64,000 nt of DNA from Hufsiella ginkgonis. GTDB lineage: Bacteria > Bacteroidota > Bacteroidia > Sphingobacteriales > Sphingobacteriaceae. The position numbers and the translations under genes are program-made. This document shows positions 34,875 to 43,985 of the stretch, piece after piece; position 1 is the first letter of the stretch, and every line of letters starts with the position of its first letter. The stretch covers positions 992,001 through 1,056,000 of the forward strand of contig NZ_WVHS01000002.1 in assembly GCF_009834915.1 (NCBI RefSeq). The letters are read 5' to 3'. The notes beneath the pieces were generated by a model. It searched no databases. It was not told the origin of the DNA and was given only the letters and a program-made list of their open reading frames with translations.

Positions 34875-36086
34875 ATGAATCTCCCTATATATTTAGACAA
34901 CAACGCAACTACTCCAATGGATCCACGGGTACTGGATGCCATGCTTCCTTATTTTAACAGCAAGTTCGGTAACGCGGCTAGCCGCAACCATCCTTTTGGC
35001 TGGGTGGCTGAAGAAGCCGTGGACTACGCCCGTGAGCAGGTAGCAAAATTGATAGGTGCAAACGAAAAAGAGATCATCTTTACCTCCGGCGCCACCGAGT
35101 CAGACAACCTCGCGATCAAAGGCGTATTCGAGATGTACAAAGACAAAGGTAACCACATTATCACCTGTACCACAGAACATAAAGCGGTGCTCGATACCTG
35201 CAAGCACCTGGAGAAACTGGGCGCGCGCGTAACTTACCTGCAGGTGCAGGAAGACGGGCTGATCGATCTTAAGCTGCTGGAAGCATCCATTACCAGCGAA
35301 ACCATCCTTGTGACCATCATGTACGGCAACAACGAGATCGGCGTAATCCAGCCGGTACGTGCCATCGCAGACCTTGCCCATAAGCATGGCGCCCTGTTCT
35401 TTACAGACGCTACCCAGGCGGTTGGTAAGATCCCGGTGAACGTGATTAATGACGGTATAGACCTGATGGCTTTCAGCGCACATAAAATGTACGGTCCTAA
35501 AGGTGTTGGCGCGCTGTATGTTCGCCGTAAAAACCCAAGGGTGAAGGTAACTGCTCAAATGGATGGCGGTGGTCACGAACGCGGCATGCGCTCAGGCACG
35601 CTGAATGTGCCCGGCATTGTAGGCTTTGGTAAGGCCTGCGAGCTTTGCCGCCTTGAAATGGACGAAGAGGCAACCCGTTTGTCCGCGCTGCGCGACAAGC
35701 TCCAGGCATCGCTGCTGCAGCTTGAAGAAAGCTACGTGAACGGTAACCCGGCACATCGCCTGCCACATGTAGCGAACATCTCTTTCAAATACGTGGAAGG
35801 GGAAGGCCTCATGATGGCAATGAAAGACCTGGCCGTATCTTCAGGCTCTGCCTGTACTTCCGCCTCTTTAGAGCCGTCTTATGTATTAAAAAGTCTTGGC
35901 CTGTCCGACGACCTGGCACACTCTTCGATACGTTTTGGGCTGGGCCGTTTTACGACAGAAGAGGAAGTCGATTTCGCGATAGCGCAAACCAAACAAGCGG
36001 TAACCCACCTGCGCGACCTTTCCCCGTTATGGGAAATGTTTAAAGAAGGCATCGACCTGGATAAGGTGGAATGGGTAGAGCACTAA
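34875..36086 (+). CDS. iscS: Cysteine desulfurase IscS
   Basis: 403 residues from the ATG at 34875. PLP lysine K204 in [10 protein letters not shown], catalytic Cys327 on the mobile loop [11 protein letters not shown]-terminal [12 protein letters not shown]. Supplies sulfur to IscU. First gene of iscS-iscU-iscA; no IscR or HscBA in the window. The region before iscU holds an ACGT-type hairpin. Confidence 0.96.
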   Translation: MNLPIYLDNNATTPMDPRVLDAMLPYFNSKFGNAASRNHPFGWVAEEAVDYAREQVAKLIGANEKEIIFTSGATESDNLAIKGVFEMYKDKGNHIITCTTEHKAVLDTCKHLEKLGARVTYLQVQEDGLIDLKLLEASITSETILVTIMYGNNEIGVIQPVRAIADLAHKHGALFFTDATQAVGKIPVNVINDGIDLMAFSAHKMYGPKGVGALYVRRKNPRVKVTAQMDGGGHERGMRSGTLNVPGIVGFGKACELCRLEMDEEATRLSALRDKLQASLLQLEESYVNGNPAHRLPHVANISFKYVEGEGLMMAMKDLAVSSGSACTSASLEPSYVLKSLGLSDDLAHSSIRFGLGRFTTEEEVDFAIAQTKQAVTHLRDLSPLWEMFKEGIDLDKVEWVEH

Positions 36087-36102
36087 CAAAAAACAATCAA
36101 AC

Positions 36103-36134
36103 CGGCACGTACCACGTTCAGTGTGAAACGTGCC
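36103..36134 (+). repeat. ACGT-type hairpin between iscS and iscU
   Basis: GGCACGT (36104-36110) and ACGTGCC (36128-36134) can pair, with nested ACGTTC/GAAACGT inside. Short member of the ACGT palindrome family, inside the isc transcript. Confidence 0.6.
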
Positions 36135-36162
36135 ATCATATGAAACTATAAACAACAAAGCT

Positions 36163-36576
36163 ATGGCTTATTCAGATAAAGTAATCGATCATTATACCCA
36201 TCCGCGCAACGTAGGCACACTGGACAAAAGCAAATCCAATGTGGGCACGGGCCTGGTAGGCGCTCCGGAATGCGGCGACGTAATGCGCCTCCAGATCGAG
36301 GTAGATGCAAACAACGTGATCACCGATGCGAAGTTCAAAACCTTCGGCTGCGGATCCGCAATTGCCTCTTCTTCACTGGCCACCGAATGGCTGAAAGGCA
36401 AAAACATCGACGATGCCATGAAAATCGACAACATGGACATCGTGGAAGAACTTTCTCTACCACCGGTGAAAATTCACTGCTCTGTACTCGCGGAGGACGC
36501 AATCAAAGCAGCGATTAACGACTATCGCGTAAAAAACGGCATGGAAGTGCTGGAGGTGGCGAAGGTACATCATTAA
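36163..36576 (+). CDS. iscU: Iron-sulfur cluster scaffold IscU
   Basis: 137 residues from the ATG at 36163 (MAYSDKVIDHYTHPRN), 11 codons inside the longer frame. The three cluster cysteines are in GAPECGDV (with the assembly Asp), FKTFGCGSAIASSS, and KIHCSVLAEDA. Receives sulfur from IscS. Confidence 0.96.
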   Translation: MAYSDKVIDHYTHPRNVGTLDKSKSNVGTGLVGAPECGDVMRLQIEVDANNVITDAKFKTFGCGSAIASSSLATEWLKGKNIDDAMKIDNMDIVEELSLPPVKIHCSVLAEDAIKAAINDYRVKNGMEVLEVAKVHH

Positions 36577-36665
36577 TGAGTGATCAGTGATCGGTTGCCA
36601 GTTATCAGGCCCGCCAGGGCGCTAAAAGATACTGGCTATTGATCGCTGGTTACTGAAACTATAAG
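36577..36665. repeat. TCAGC/ATCAGC-type palindromic repeat between iscU and iscA
   Basis: GATCAGTGATCGGTTGCCAGT on the left and ACTGGCTATTGATCGCTGGT on the right are imperfect inverted copies around a GCCCGCCAGGGCGC centre. It is transcribed within the isc operon and is related to the words inserted in truA. Confidence 0.65.
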
Positions 36666-36669
36666 ATTC

Positions 36670-36996
36670 ATGGTAACAGTAACCGATAAGGCAAAAAGCA
36701 AGATAGAAGACCTGGTCCGTACTTCCGGACTGGATAGCTCTTACTTTTTGCGCGTATCTGTTCAGGGCGGAGGATGTTCAGGATTGTCCTACAACCTGGA
36801 TTTTGATAACGAAGAGAAAAAAGGCGACCAGTTTTTTGAAGACAAAGGCATAAGGATGGCGCTCGATATGAAGTCGTTCCTATACCTGGCCGGCACAGAA
36901 CTGGACTTTACCGATGGGCTGAACGGGAAAGGATTTAATTTCCATAACCCTAATGCATCGCGCACCTGCGGATGCGGGGAGAGTTTTTCAGTGTAA
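36670..36996 (+). CDS. A-type iron-sulfur carrier protein (IscA/HesB family)
   Basis: 108 residues. Cys in QGGGCSGLSY and the CGCG pair in SRTCGCGESF are the metal/cluster ligands. Delivers clusters from IscU to apoproteins. It may correspond to IscA, ErpA or SufA in function; operon position after iscU favours IscA. Confidence 0.93.
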   Translation: MVTVTDKAKSKIEDLVRTSGLDSSYFLRVSVQGGGCSGLSYNLDFDNEEKKGDQFFEDKGIRMALDMKSFLYLAGTELDFTDGLNGKGFNFHNPNASRTCGCGESFSV

Positions 36997-37075
36997 GCAG
37001 TAGCGATCAGCTAACGGCTTTCTTTCAATTTCACGCTAAATTCGTATACTTGTTTTCCACAACCAGTTTATTCGA

Positions 37076-38989
37076 ATGAGCCTGATAACGGATAAAAACA
37101 CTGTTCCTTCATTACTCCGCAACGTAGTAGCCAATATCCATCCCGAAGACCAAACGTTCCTGATCAGGAAGTCGGGGGCCGTATGGGAGGAGATCTCTTA
37201 CAAAAAAACGCTGGATACGGCGGATGCAATCGCCGCTTATTTCCTGGAAATGGGCATCCAAAAAGGCGACCGCCTTGCCTTGCTGATCGAAAACTCGCCC
37301 GAATACGTTTTTTATGACCAGGCATTGCAGCAGATCGGCTGCGTGAACGTCTCCGTATACCCTACCTTGTCTGAACAGGAACTGGAATATATCTTAAACG
37401 ACTCCGGCGCAAGAACCATTCTTGCCGGCAATCCCTTCCTTTTCCGGAAAGTGCTGAAGATAGCCAACCACTGTAAGGAACTGCGACGGATCATCCCCGT
37501 ATTTACGGATTATGAGAAATTTACCGCGAAACTCTCACTGGAAGCAGGTGTGATCGGCTTAGGCCCGCTGATCGAAGAAGGAAAGCAAGTTCTGGCTGCA
37601 CATGCACCTGCCATCAAAAGCTTACGCGAATCGATCCTCCCTTCTGACCTGTCCTCATTAATCTATACCTCCGGCACTACCGGGATCCCCAAGGGGGTGA
37701 TGTTAACACATTCAAATTTTGTAGAGAACGTAAAGGTTTGCCTCGAGCAGATCCCCATGATCGACAAAGACGATCTTTTCCTGTCGTTTTTACCATTATC
37801 GCATGTTTTTGAGCGCACAGCTACCTATCATGTTTGTTGTGCAAAGGGGTGTAAGATCGCATTCGCCCAGAGCCTCGAGCTGCTGGCAAAAAACATGGGC
37901 GAGATCCGGCCCACGGTTATGAATGCCGTGCCGAGACTGTTGGAAAAGATCCACGACAAAGCAATGAAAGCTGGCACGGCTCCCGGCGGAATTAAAGCAG
38001 GCATATTTCTCTGGGCGCTTAATGTGGGTAAAACCTACCGGGAAATCAAAGAAGCAGGCAAGGAGCCCGGAATCTTTTTAAGCATACGCCAAAAACTTGC
38101 CGACAAGCTGGTATTTAGCAAGATCCGAGAAAAAACCGGGGGCCGCCTTAAATTCATGCTTTCAGGAGGCGCCGCATTACCTAAAAATGTCGGGGAGTTT
38201 TTTGGGAACCTGGGAGTCAAGATCCTGGAAGGATTTGGCCTTACGGAAACATCACCGGTGATGTCTGTTACCGAGTACCACCGGCAGGTATATGGTACCG
38301 TTGGCCGCGTGATCCCAGGCATCGAAGTTGGCATCCAGGATGTAGACACCAAGGCTTTCGTTACCGTACAAACGCACCATACTTTTAAGGAGACGTTCGA
38401 ATCCGCCGAAGGCGAAATCGTGGTGAGGGGCCATTGCGTAATGAAGGGTTACTGGAAAAAGCCGGATGAAACCGGTTCCGTAATAGATCCCGATGGCTGG
38501 TTCCACACAGGCGATATCGGTCGTTTCTACAGAGGCAACCTTCAGATCACCGACCGTATCAAAAACATGCTTGTAAATGCCTATGGGAAAAACATCTACC
38601 CGACGCCGGTAGAAAACACCTACCTGAAAAGCCAGAAGATCGAACAGATCTTCCTGGTAGGGGATAAACGGGAATATATCACTGCCATCGTGGTACCGTC
38701 GAAAGAAACCCTGCAAGAGGTATTTGGACTGAAAGAAGACTTCTTCCAGCAACCGGATCAGTTCATCCAGGATGAGCACATTATTGATTGGGTTGGCCAG
38801 GATATCCGAAAGCTTTCGGGAGAACTGGCGAAATTTGAGCGGATCAAGAATTTCAAGGTCAAAAGGCTGCCTTTTAGCATCGAGGAAGGTGAGATCACCC
38901 CCACGCTAAAAGCCAAGCGAAAAGTGATCGAAAAAAAGTACGCCGAAACGATCGAAGAGATGTATGCCGGCGAGGTCGAAGCCGAATAA
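37076..38989 (+). CDS. Long-chain fatty acid--CoA ligase (AMP-dependent synthetase)
   Basis: 637 residues. AMP-binding P-loop YTSGTTGIPKGVMLTHSN, HVFERTA motif, adenylate motif GLTETSPVMS and WFHTGDIG. The architecture with an N-terminal SGAVWEEISYK and a short C-terminal lid resembles FadD15-like ligases. Activates long-chain acids for degradation or lipid synthesis. Downstream of iscA by 79 bases, which carry decayed TCAGC repeat words. Confidence 0.93.
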   Translation: MSLITDKNTVPSLLRNVVANIHPEDQTFLIRKSGAVWEEISYKKTLDTADAIAAYFLEMGIQKGDRLALLIENSPEYVFYDQALQQIGCVNVSVYPTLSEQELEYILNDSGARTILAGNPFLFRKVLKIANHCKELRRIIPVFTDYEKFTAKLSLEAGVIGLGPLIEEGKQVLAAHAPAIKSLRESILPSDLSSLIYTSGTTGIPKGVMLTHSNFVENVKVCLEQIPMIDKDDLFLSFLPLSHVFERTATYHVCCAKGCKIAFAQSLELLAKNMGEIRPTVMNAVPRLLEKIHDKAMKAGTAPGGIKAGIFLWALNVGKTYREIKEAGKEPGIFLSIRQKLADKLVFSKIREKTGGRLKFMLSGGAALPKNVGEFFGNLGVKILEGFGLTETSPVMSVTEYHRQVYGTVGRVIPGIEVGIQDVDTKAFVTVQTHHTFKETFESAEGEIVVRGHCVMKGYWKKPDETGSVIDPDGWFHTGDIGRFYRGNLQITDRIKNMLVNAYGKNIYPTPVENTYLKSQKIEQIFLVGDKREYITAIVVPSKETLQEVFGLKEDFFQQPDQFIQDEHIIDWVGQDIRKLSGELAKFERIKNFKVKRLPFSIEEGEITPTLKAKRKVIEKKYAETIEEMYAGEVEAE

Positions 38990-39245
38990 CCATCCATCGT
39001 TACGCATTCGCTAACACGTAAAGCTCCGGATCGCTCTTTTCCGGGGCTACTTCTACGTTAAAAAACCAGAGGAACGACCTATTATAACGTGAGCAGGTGA
39101 CCAAATCTCAGAACCACCTGGAAGCTCCGGTTTTACTCATGCACAAAACTATATTTTATCTTTCTCCCGGGCGGGAGCCACGGGTGAATCGCACAAATTA
39201 CTTTAATATCGGGCGTAAAAACGTAATTTCGCAAAAAATTTAAAC

Positions 39246-40982
39246 ATGAGCATCGGATTATCCGAACAGGAAATATTACGCCGCGGGGCGTTGCAGGACC
39301 TCCGCAATCTTGGCATCAACCCCTACCCTGCCGGGTCGTTTGACGTTAGTGCCACGGCAGAAGAAATAAAACAGCATTACCCGGCTAATACGGAATTATA
39401 CCAGGATATCAGCTTCGCAGGCCGGATCATGAGCCGCCGGATCATGGGCAGCGTATCTTTCGTGGAGCTCCAGGATTCCACGGGTCGTATCCAGGTCTAT
39501 GTAAAGCGCGACGATATTTCGCCGGGCGAAGACAAAACGTTCTACAACACCGTTTTTAAAAAGCTGCTCGACCTGGGTGACTTTATCGGCGTAAAAGGTT
39601 TCGTGTTCATTACCCAAACTGGCGAGACCTCCATCCATGCAAAAGAGCTCACCATACTTTCGAAGTCCGTGAAACCGCTGCCGGTGGTGCGCCGCGACGA
39701 GGAAGGCAATATTTTTGACGCGTTCACCGATCCCGAGCTGCGGTACCGCCAGCGCTACGTGGACCTTACGGTAAACCCCGATTTTAAACAGATCTTCATC
39801 AAGCGATCGAAGGTGATCAACACCATGCGGAATTATTTTGATGAACAGGGATGGATGGAAGTAGAGACACCGATCCTGCAGCCAGTACATGGCGGTGCGG
39901 CGGCACGTCCGTTTAAAACGCATCATAACACGCTCGATATGCCGCTCTTCCTGCGCATCGCGAACGAGCTGTACCTTAAAAGACTGATCGTAGCCGGGTT
40001 CGACGGTGTGTACGAGTTTGGTAAAATGTTCAGGAATGAAGGCATGGACCGCACCCATAACCCTGAATTTACCTCGATGGAGATCTATGTAGCTTACAAA
40101 GACTATATCTGGATGATGAAGATGGTAGAGGACTGCCTGGAAAAAGTGGCCCTCGCAGTACATGGAACCACGAAAATACCGGTAGGCACGCACGAGATTA
40201 ATTTCGCGGGGCCATACGAGCGCATGTCGATGTACGAATCGATCGGGAAATATACAGGCACTGACGTTACCGACATGGACGAAACCGCTCTTCGCCAGTT
40301 CTGCCAGGAACTTGCTATCGAAGTAGACGGCACCATGGGCCGCGGAAAGCTGATCGACGAGATCTTTAGTGAAAAAGTGGAAGCCAACCTCATCCAGCCC
40401 ACCTATATCACCGATTACCCGATCGAGATGACCCCGCTGGCCAAAAAACACCGGAGCAAAGAAGGCCTGGTAGAGCGTTTTGAACTTTTTATAAACGGGA
40501 AAGAAATTGCAAACGCCTATTCAGAGCTGAATGACCCGATCGATCAGCGCGAACGGCTTGAAGAACAACTGCTGCTGGCCGATCGCGGCGATGAGGAAGC
40601 CATGGCAATGGACGACGACTTCCTTCGCGCACTTGAATACGGCATGCCGCCTACCTCCGGCCTCGGTATCGGTATCGACCGGCTGGTGATGCTGATGACC
40701 GGTCAAAGCACCATCCAGGAAGTGTTGTTCTTTCCGCAGATGCGTCCCGAGAAAAAAGCACGCGTTATTACCGCAAATGATTTCTTAAAAATTGGCGTAC
40801 CTGCGGAATGGGTTCCTGTTCTGCACAAAATGGGCTTTAACACCCCTGAAGAGCTGCAGGCAGCCAACCCAAACAAGGTATTTAACGACCTGGGAAGCAT
40901 GCGGAAGAAATTAAAACTTGCTATTGCCTTGCCCACCAAAGAAGAGGCTATGACCTGGTTCTCAACTACAGGTGAGGGTTAG
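39246..40982 (+). CDS. lysS: Lysine--tRNA ligase (class II) with C-terminal extension
   Basis: 578 residues, about 75 longer than E. coli LysS. OB-fold (GRIMSRRIMGSVSFVELQD), motif 2 EFGKMFRNEGMDRTHNPEF, motif 3 GLGIGIDRLVML. After FFPQMRPEKK a helical extension (about 510-578) includes GFNTPEELQAANPNKVFND, like helix-hairpin-helix elements and seen in Bacteroidota LysS. The 256-base gap before it holds a GCTCCGGA/TTCCGGGGC inverted repeat (about 39025-39048) and TAATTTCG (39224-39231), a poor -7 box. Confidence 0.97.
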   Translation: MSIGLSEQEILRRGALQDLRNLGINPYPAGSFDVSATAEEIKQHYPANTELYQDISFAGRIMSRRIMGSVSFVELQDSTGRIQVYVKRDDISPGEDKTFYNTVFKKLLDLGDFIGVKGFVFITQTGETSIHAKELTILSKSVKPLPVVRRDEEGNIFDAFTDPELRYRQRYVDLTVNPDFKQIFIKRSKVINTMRNYFDEQGWMEVETPILQPVHGGAAARPFKTHHNTLDMPLFLRIANELYLKRLIVAGFDGVYEFGKMFRNEGMDRTHNPEFTSMEIYVAYKDYIWMMKMVEDCLEKVALAVHGTTKIPVGTHEINFAGPYERMSMYESIGKYTGTDVTDMDETALRQFCQELAIEVDGTMGRGKLIDEIFSEKVEANLIQPTYITDYPIEMTPLAKKHRSKEGLVERFELFINGKEIANAYSELNDPIDQRERLEEQLLLADRGDEEAMAMDDDFLRALEYGMPPTSGLGIGIDRLVMLMTGQSTIQEVLFFPQMRPEKKARVITANDFLKIGVPAEWVPVLHKMGFNTPEELQAANPNKVFNDLGSMRKKLKLAIALPTKEEAMTWFSTTGEG

Positions 40983-41076
40983 GTAATCCTTACCTTAAAA
41001 CCGGGATTAACACAATCTTAAAGGTTTATAAACAACACGTTTATAAGCCTTTTCTATTTTTATAATCCCAAGATAT

Positions 41077-41301
41077 ATGGAGATTATGAGAACATCAAGC
41101 TTAGAGATCACCGGGCAGGAATACCTGATCAGGTTGAATAAAGATGACTTTGACCTTTCGTTTATTAACCAGCTACTGAAAAGGATCCAGTCTGAACAAT
41201 CGTTTTTTAGCCGTAACGCGTTTATGGAAATGGAAGAAGACATTATCAGCCGCAACGCGGAGGCGGATACTCCGTGGCATGATAATCTTGATGATAAATA
41301 A
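41077..41301 (+). CDS. Small hypothetical protein
   Basis: 74 residues; an alternative start at 41086 removes three residues. Charged, no signal or membrane segment; LEITGQEYLIRLNKDDF then a helical stretch and an acidic C-terminus. No recognised family. It stands alone, convergent with the next gene 7 bases away. Plausible gene because of its dense coding and compact placement. Confidence 0.65.
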   Translation: MEIMRTSSLEITGQEYLIRLNKDDFDLSFINQLLKRIQSEQSFFSRNAFMEMEEDIISRNAEADTPWHDNLDDK

Positions 41302-41308
41302 CTGGTAA

Positions 41309-41851
41309 TTAACGGTACCCGCCCTTCACTACCTGGCGGTCCATCATCCCCATCTGGTCTTTCATCATCTTGATCTGCTCGGCAAGCAGTTTGTTTTTGT
41401 CGGCCTTCCTGGCTTCCTGGAGGTACATAGTGGCCTCGCGTTTATTGCGCTTCGACATAGCGATACCTGCCAGGCTTAATTTGGCCAGCGCTACGTTATG
41501 GTCCATCGTCATACCCAGGGAAAGGGCGCGTTTAAAGTATTTCTCCGACTGCATCGGCGCCTTACGCGATTCGATGAGCCCGATCAGTAAGTTGTAATAA
41601 CCGTGCTGGGCACGGATCAGCTGTTTCTCATAGTTGGTAATCCGGTTGAGCCACTGGCTTGCCTTGTCCATGTTCTCTTTACGCATGTAGAACTGGGCGA
41701 CCAGCATGTTCTCATTAAAAAAGAAGGTTACTGCAACCAGTATCGCAAGGAAAATTCCCAAAATCCCCCACCCCCAAAAACCGAATACAAACAGGGTAAC
41801 CGCCGACCCAAGGAATGCAAATGCGATAATTAATCTGATAAAATTAGGCAT
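41309..41851 (-). CDS. Membrane protein with TPR-like soluble domain, unknown function
   Basis: 180 residues. One long or two close transmembrane helices at about 4-46, then helices with TPR character (MDKASQWLNRIT, YYNLLIGLIESRKAP, SEKYFKRALSLGM, EATMYLQEARKADKN). Ends in a Met-rich MMKDQMGMMDRQ. No recognised family. It is convergent with the 74-residue gene and divergent from ung. Confidence 0.7.
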   Translation of the reverse strand: MPNFIRLIIAFAFLGSAVTLFVFGFWGWGILGIFLAILVAVTFFFNENMLVAQFYMRKENMDKASQWLNRITNYEKQLIRAQHGYYNLLIGLIESRKAPMQSEKYFKRALSLGMTMDHNVALAKLSLAGIAMSKRNKREATMYLQEARKADKNKLLAEQIKMMKDQMGMMDRQVVKGGYR

Positions 41852-41930
41852 ATTTCTAGTTCAATCTTCTAAATTCGTGATTGCAAATATCTGTTTATTT
41901 GCGCGTTTAACCAATAGCTGCCCGATAATT

Positions 41931-42608
41931 ATGAGCGTCCAACTCGAGCCTTCCTGGAAAGAAGAACTGCAGGATGAATTTGAAAAACCGTATATGAAAA
42001 CCCTGAAAGCGTTCCTGCAGGAGGAAAAAGCCACGGGCCAAACGGTATATCCCCCTGGAAACCTCATTTTTAACGCGTTTAACCATACACCGTTCGACAA
42101 AGTAAAGGTAGTAATTATCGGCCAGGACCCTTATCACGGCAAAAACCAGGCACACGGTCTGTCATTTTCTGTGCAAAAAGGAGTTACCATTCCCCCGTCA
42201 CTGCGAAGTATCTACAAAGAACTGCAGGACGACATTCCGGGCTTTACCTATCCGCCGCACGGCGAGCTAACCAAATGGGCCGACCAGGGCGTACTGTTGC
42301 TGAACGCCACGCTTACCGTGCGCGCAGGCCAGCCGGCCTCACACCAGAAGAAAGGATGGGAGGAGTTCACCGACAATGCAATTCAACGCCTTTCGGCGAA
42401 ACGCGAGGGGATCATCTTCCTTCTATGGGGGAAATTTGCACAATCCAAGGCGCTGCTGATCGATTCGGCCAGGCACACGGTGCTTAAAGCCGCACACCCC
42501 TCCCCGTATTCTGCTAACGACGGCTTTTTTGGCTGTAAACATTTCTCGAAAACGAATGCGATCCTCGAAGAAAACGGCAAAACGGGGATTGATTGGCAGA
42601 TCGTGTAG
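41931..42608 (+). CDS. ung: Uracil-DNA glycosylase
   Basis: 225 residues from the ATG at 41931 (MSVQLEPSWKEELQDEF); an open frame further upstream to 41706 is antisense to the preceding gene and rejected. Motif A GQDPYHGKNQAHGLSFSV with the catalytic Asp, motif B HPSPYSAN with the catalytic His. Removes uracil from DNA. Confidence 0.98.
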   Translation: MSVQLEPSWKEELQDEFEKPYMKTLKAFLQEEKATGQTVYPPGNLIFNAFNHTPFDKVKVVIIGQDPYHGKNQAHGLSFSVQKGVTIPPSLRSIYKELQDDIPGFTYPPHGELTKWADQGVLLLNATLTVRAGQPASHQKKGWEEFTDNAIQRLSAKREGIIFLLWGKFAQSKALLIDSARHTVLKAAHPSPYSANDGFFGCKHFSKTNAILEENGKTGIDWQIV

Positions 42609-42732
42609 GAGAATGGGGAATAGAGAATAGAGAATGGAGAATAGGGACTTTGCGCCGCCTATTCTCCATTCTCCATTTTCTATTCTCTATTCTCTATTTT
42701 CCATTCCCAATTTCCCGTTCCCTGTTCCCCCT
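42607..42732. repeat. GAATAGA-type palindromic repeat between ung and Lrp gene
   Basis: Left half of GGAATAGAGAATAGAGAATG units, a short centre ACTTTGCGCCG, right half of TATTCTC/CATTCTCC units: an inverted repeat of about 45 bp per arm. Same family as 974-1086 and again exactly between two convergent stop codons. Confidence 0.85.
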
Positions 42733-42733
42733 C

Positions 42734-43204
42734 CTAATATTCCAGCGGAACTGCCGGCTCCTTTTTGCTGGTGGACATGATCATCATCGTTTGGAAGGTT
42801 TTCACTACGGTGATTTTGCTGATCTTATCCATGATCAGTCTTTCGTATGCCTTGATGTCCTTTACATACACCTTCAGCAGGAAATCGCATTGGCCAGTTA
42901 CGTGGTGGCATTCCGTAATCTCCTTGATGAGACGGATCTCGTCTACAAACGTCTGGATAGTATTGTTCTTATGGAAGTCCAGCTGGACCTGGATAAAGGT
43001 TTTAATACCAAGACCCAACAGTTCTTCGTCTACCAGGGCATGGTAACTTTTAATATACCCTGCGTTCTCGAGTTTCCTTACCCGTTCGAGGGTTGGAGCC
43101 GGCGAAAGACCGATCTCATTCGAAAGCTGAAGGTTGGTGATCCTGCCGTTCTCCTGCAAAATCCTTAGTATCTGAAAATCAATTTTATCTGCTTCTAGTG
43201 CCAT
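42734..43204 (-). CDS. Lrp/AsnC family transcriptional regulator
   Basis: 156 residues. N-terminal winged helix with KIDFQILRILQENGRITN and EIGLSPAPTLERVRKLE, then a RAM ligand domain (FIQVQLDFHKNN, ECHHVTGQCDFLLKVYVKD). Amino-acid-responsive regulator, target unknown. TATTTTTG ends 8 bases before its ATG. Divergent from the mntR operon, sharing a 124-base region. Confidence 0.93.
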   Translation of the reverse strand: MALEADKIDFQILRILQENGRITNLQLSNEIGLSPAPTLERVRKLENAGYIKSYHALVDEELLGLGIKTFIQVQLDFHKNNTIQTFVDEIRLIKEITECHHVTGQCDFLLKVYVKDIKAYERLIMDKISKITVVKTFQTMMIMSTSKKEPAVPLEY

Positions 43205-43280
43205 AAGTAGTACAAAAATAACTTTTTATTCGATGTACAGAATTTAATTCTCTCAATAGCACTAAAATTTAATAATAATT

Positions 43281-43312
43281 TTTAGATAAATCTAAATTTA
43301 TACTTAGGTTTG
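43281..43312 (+). promoter_or_regulatory. Operator palindrome and -7 box of the mntR operon
   Basis: TTTAGATAAATCTAAA (43281-43296): perfect 7-base arms TTTAGAT/ATCTAAA around AA, and TAGGTTTG (43305-43312), an exact TAnnTTTG. The palindrome covers the position of the -33 element. It resembles the general form of DtxR/MntR-family boxes, so metal-dependent self-repression is likely. Confidence 0.6.
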
Positions 43313-43328
43313 CAAAAACAATTTTTTC

Positions 43329-43985
43329 GTGAACTCGTTAACTGAAGAGAATTATCTCAAGGCCATTTATCACTTGAGCAAAGAAGGAAACGCCCTGGTG
43401 ACTACCAATAACATTGCGGATTCGGTGAGCACCAAGGCATCGTCTGTAACGGACATGCTTAAAAAGCTGGCCGATAAGAACCTGATCCACTATGTAAAGT
43501 ACCAGGGGGTGAGCCTTACCGGCGAAGGTCTGCAGGCCGCACTCGGCATTATCCGGAAACACCGTTTATGGGAAGTTTTCCTCGTGGAGAAGCTGAACTT
43601 TAAGTGGGATGAGGTGCACGATATTGCCGAGGAGCTGGAGCACATCCGTTCTGAGGAGTTGGTGGACCGGTTACAGGAGTTTCTCGGGAACCCGAAATCA
43701 GATCCGCATGGCGACCTGATCCCCGACAAACATGGAAAGTTCCACAAAAAAGAGCTGATCCGTTTATCGAAGATGAAGGTGGGCGATTCAGGAAGCATTT
43801 CGGGGGTGAACGAGCACTCTGCGGGCTTTCTCCGTTACCTGGAAAAAACCGGCCTGGTGCTTGGTAAAAAGGTGGTCATCTACGAAATAATAGAATTCGA
43901 CAGTTCGGTAACCCTGCTGGTAGACAACCAGGAGATCACCGTCAGTCGCGACGTAGCAAAAAACATCCTGGTATATGAGCAATAA
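43329..43985 (+). CDS. mntR: DtxR/MntR family metal-dependent regulator
   Basis: 218 residues. N-terminal HTH (NYLKAIYHLSKEGN, IADSVSTKASSVTDMLKKL), metal-binding dimer domain (EEVHDIAEELEHIRSEELVD-like) and C-terminal FeoA/SH3-like domain (about 150-218). Starts with GTG at 43329, 16 bases after the -7 box. Its end overlaps the start of the Nramp gene by 11 bases. Manganese or iron is the likely co-repressor; the linked Nramp favours manganese. Confidence 0.85.
   Translation: MNSLTEENYLKAIYHLSKEGNALVTTNNIADSVSTKASSVTDMLKKLADKNLIHYVKYQGVSLTGEGLQAALGIIRKHRLWEVFLVEKLNFKWDEVHDIAEELEHIRSEELVDRLQEFLGNPKSDPHGDLIPDKHGKFHKKELIRLSKMKVGDSGSISGVNEHSAGFLRYLEKTGLVLGKKVVIYEIIEFDSSVTLLVDNQEITVSRDVAKNILVYEQ

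Noticed and set aside
42593-43168. Plus-strand frame of 191 codons opposite the Lrp gene
   Set aside because: Its first part translates the GAATAGA repeat and the rest is the mirror of a clear Lrp/AsnC gene.
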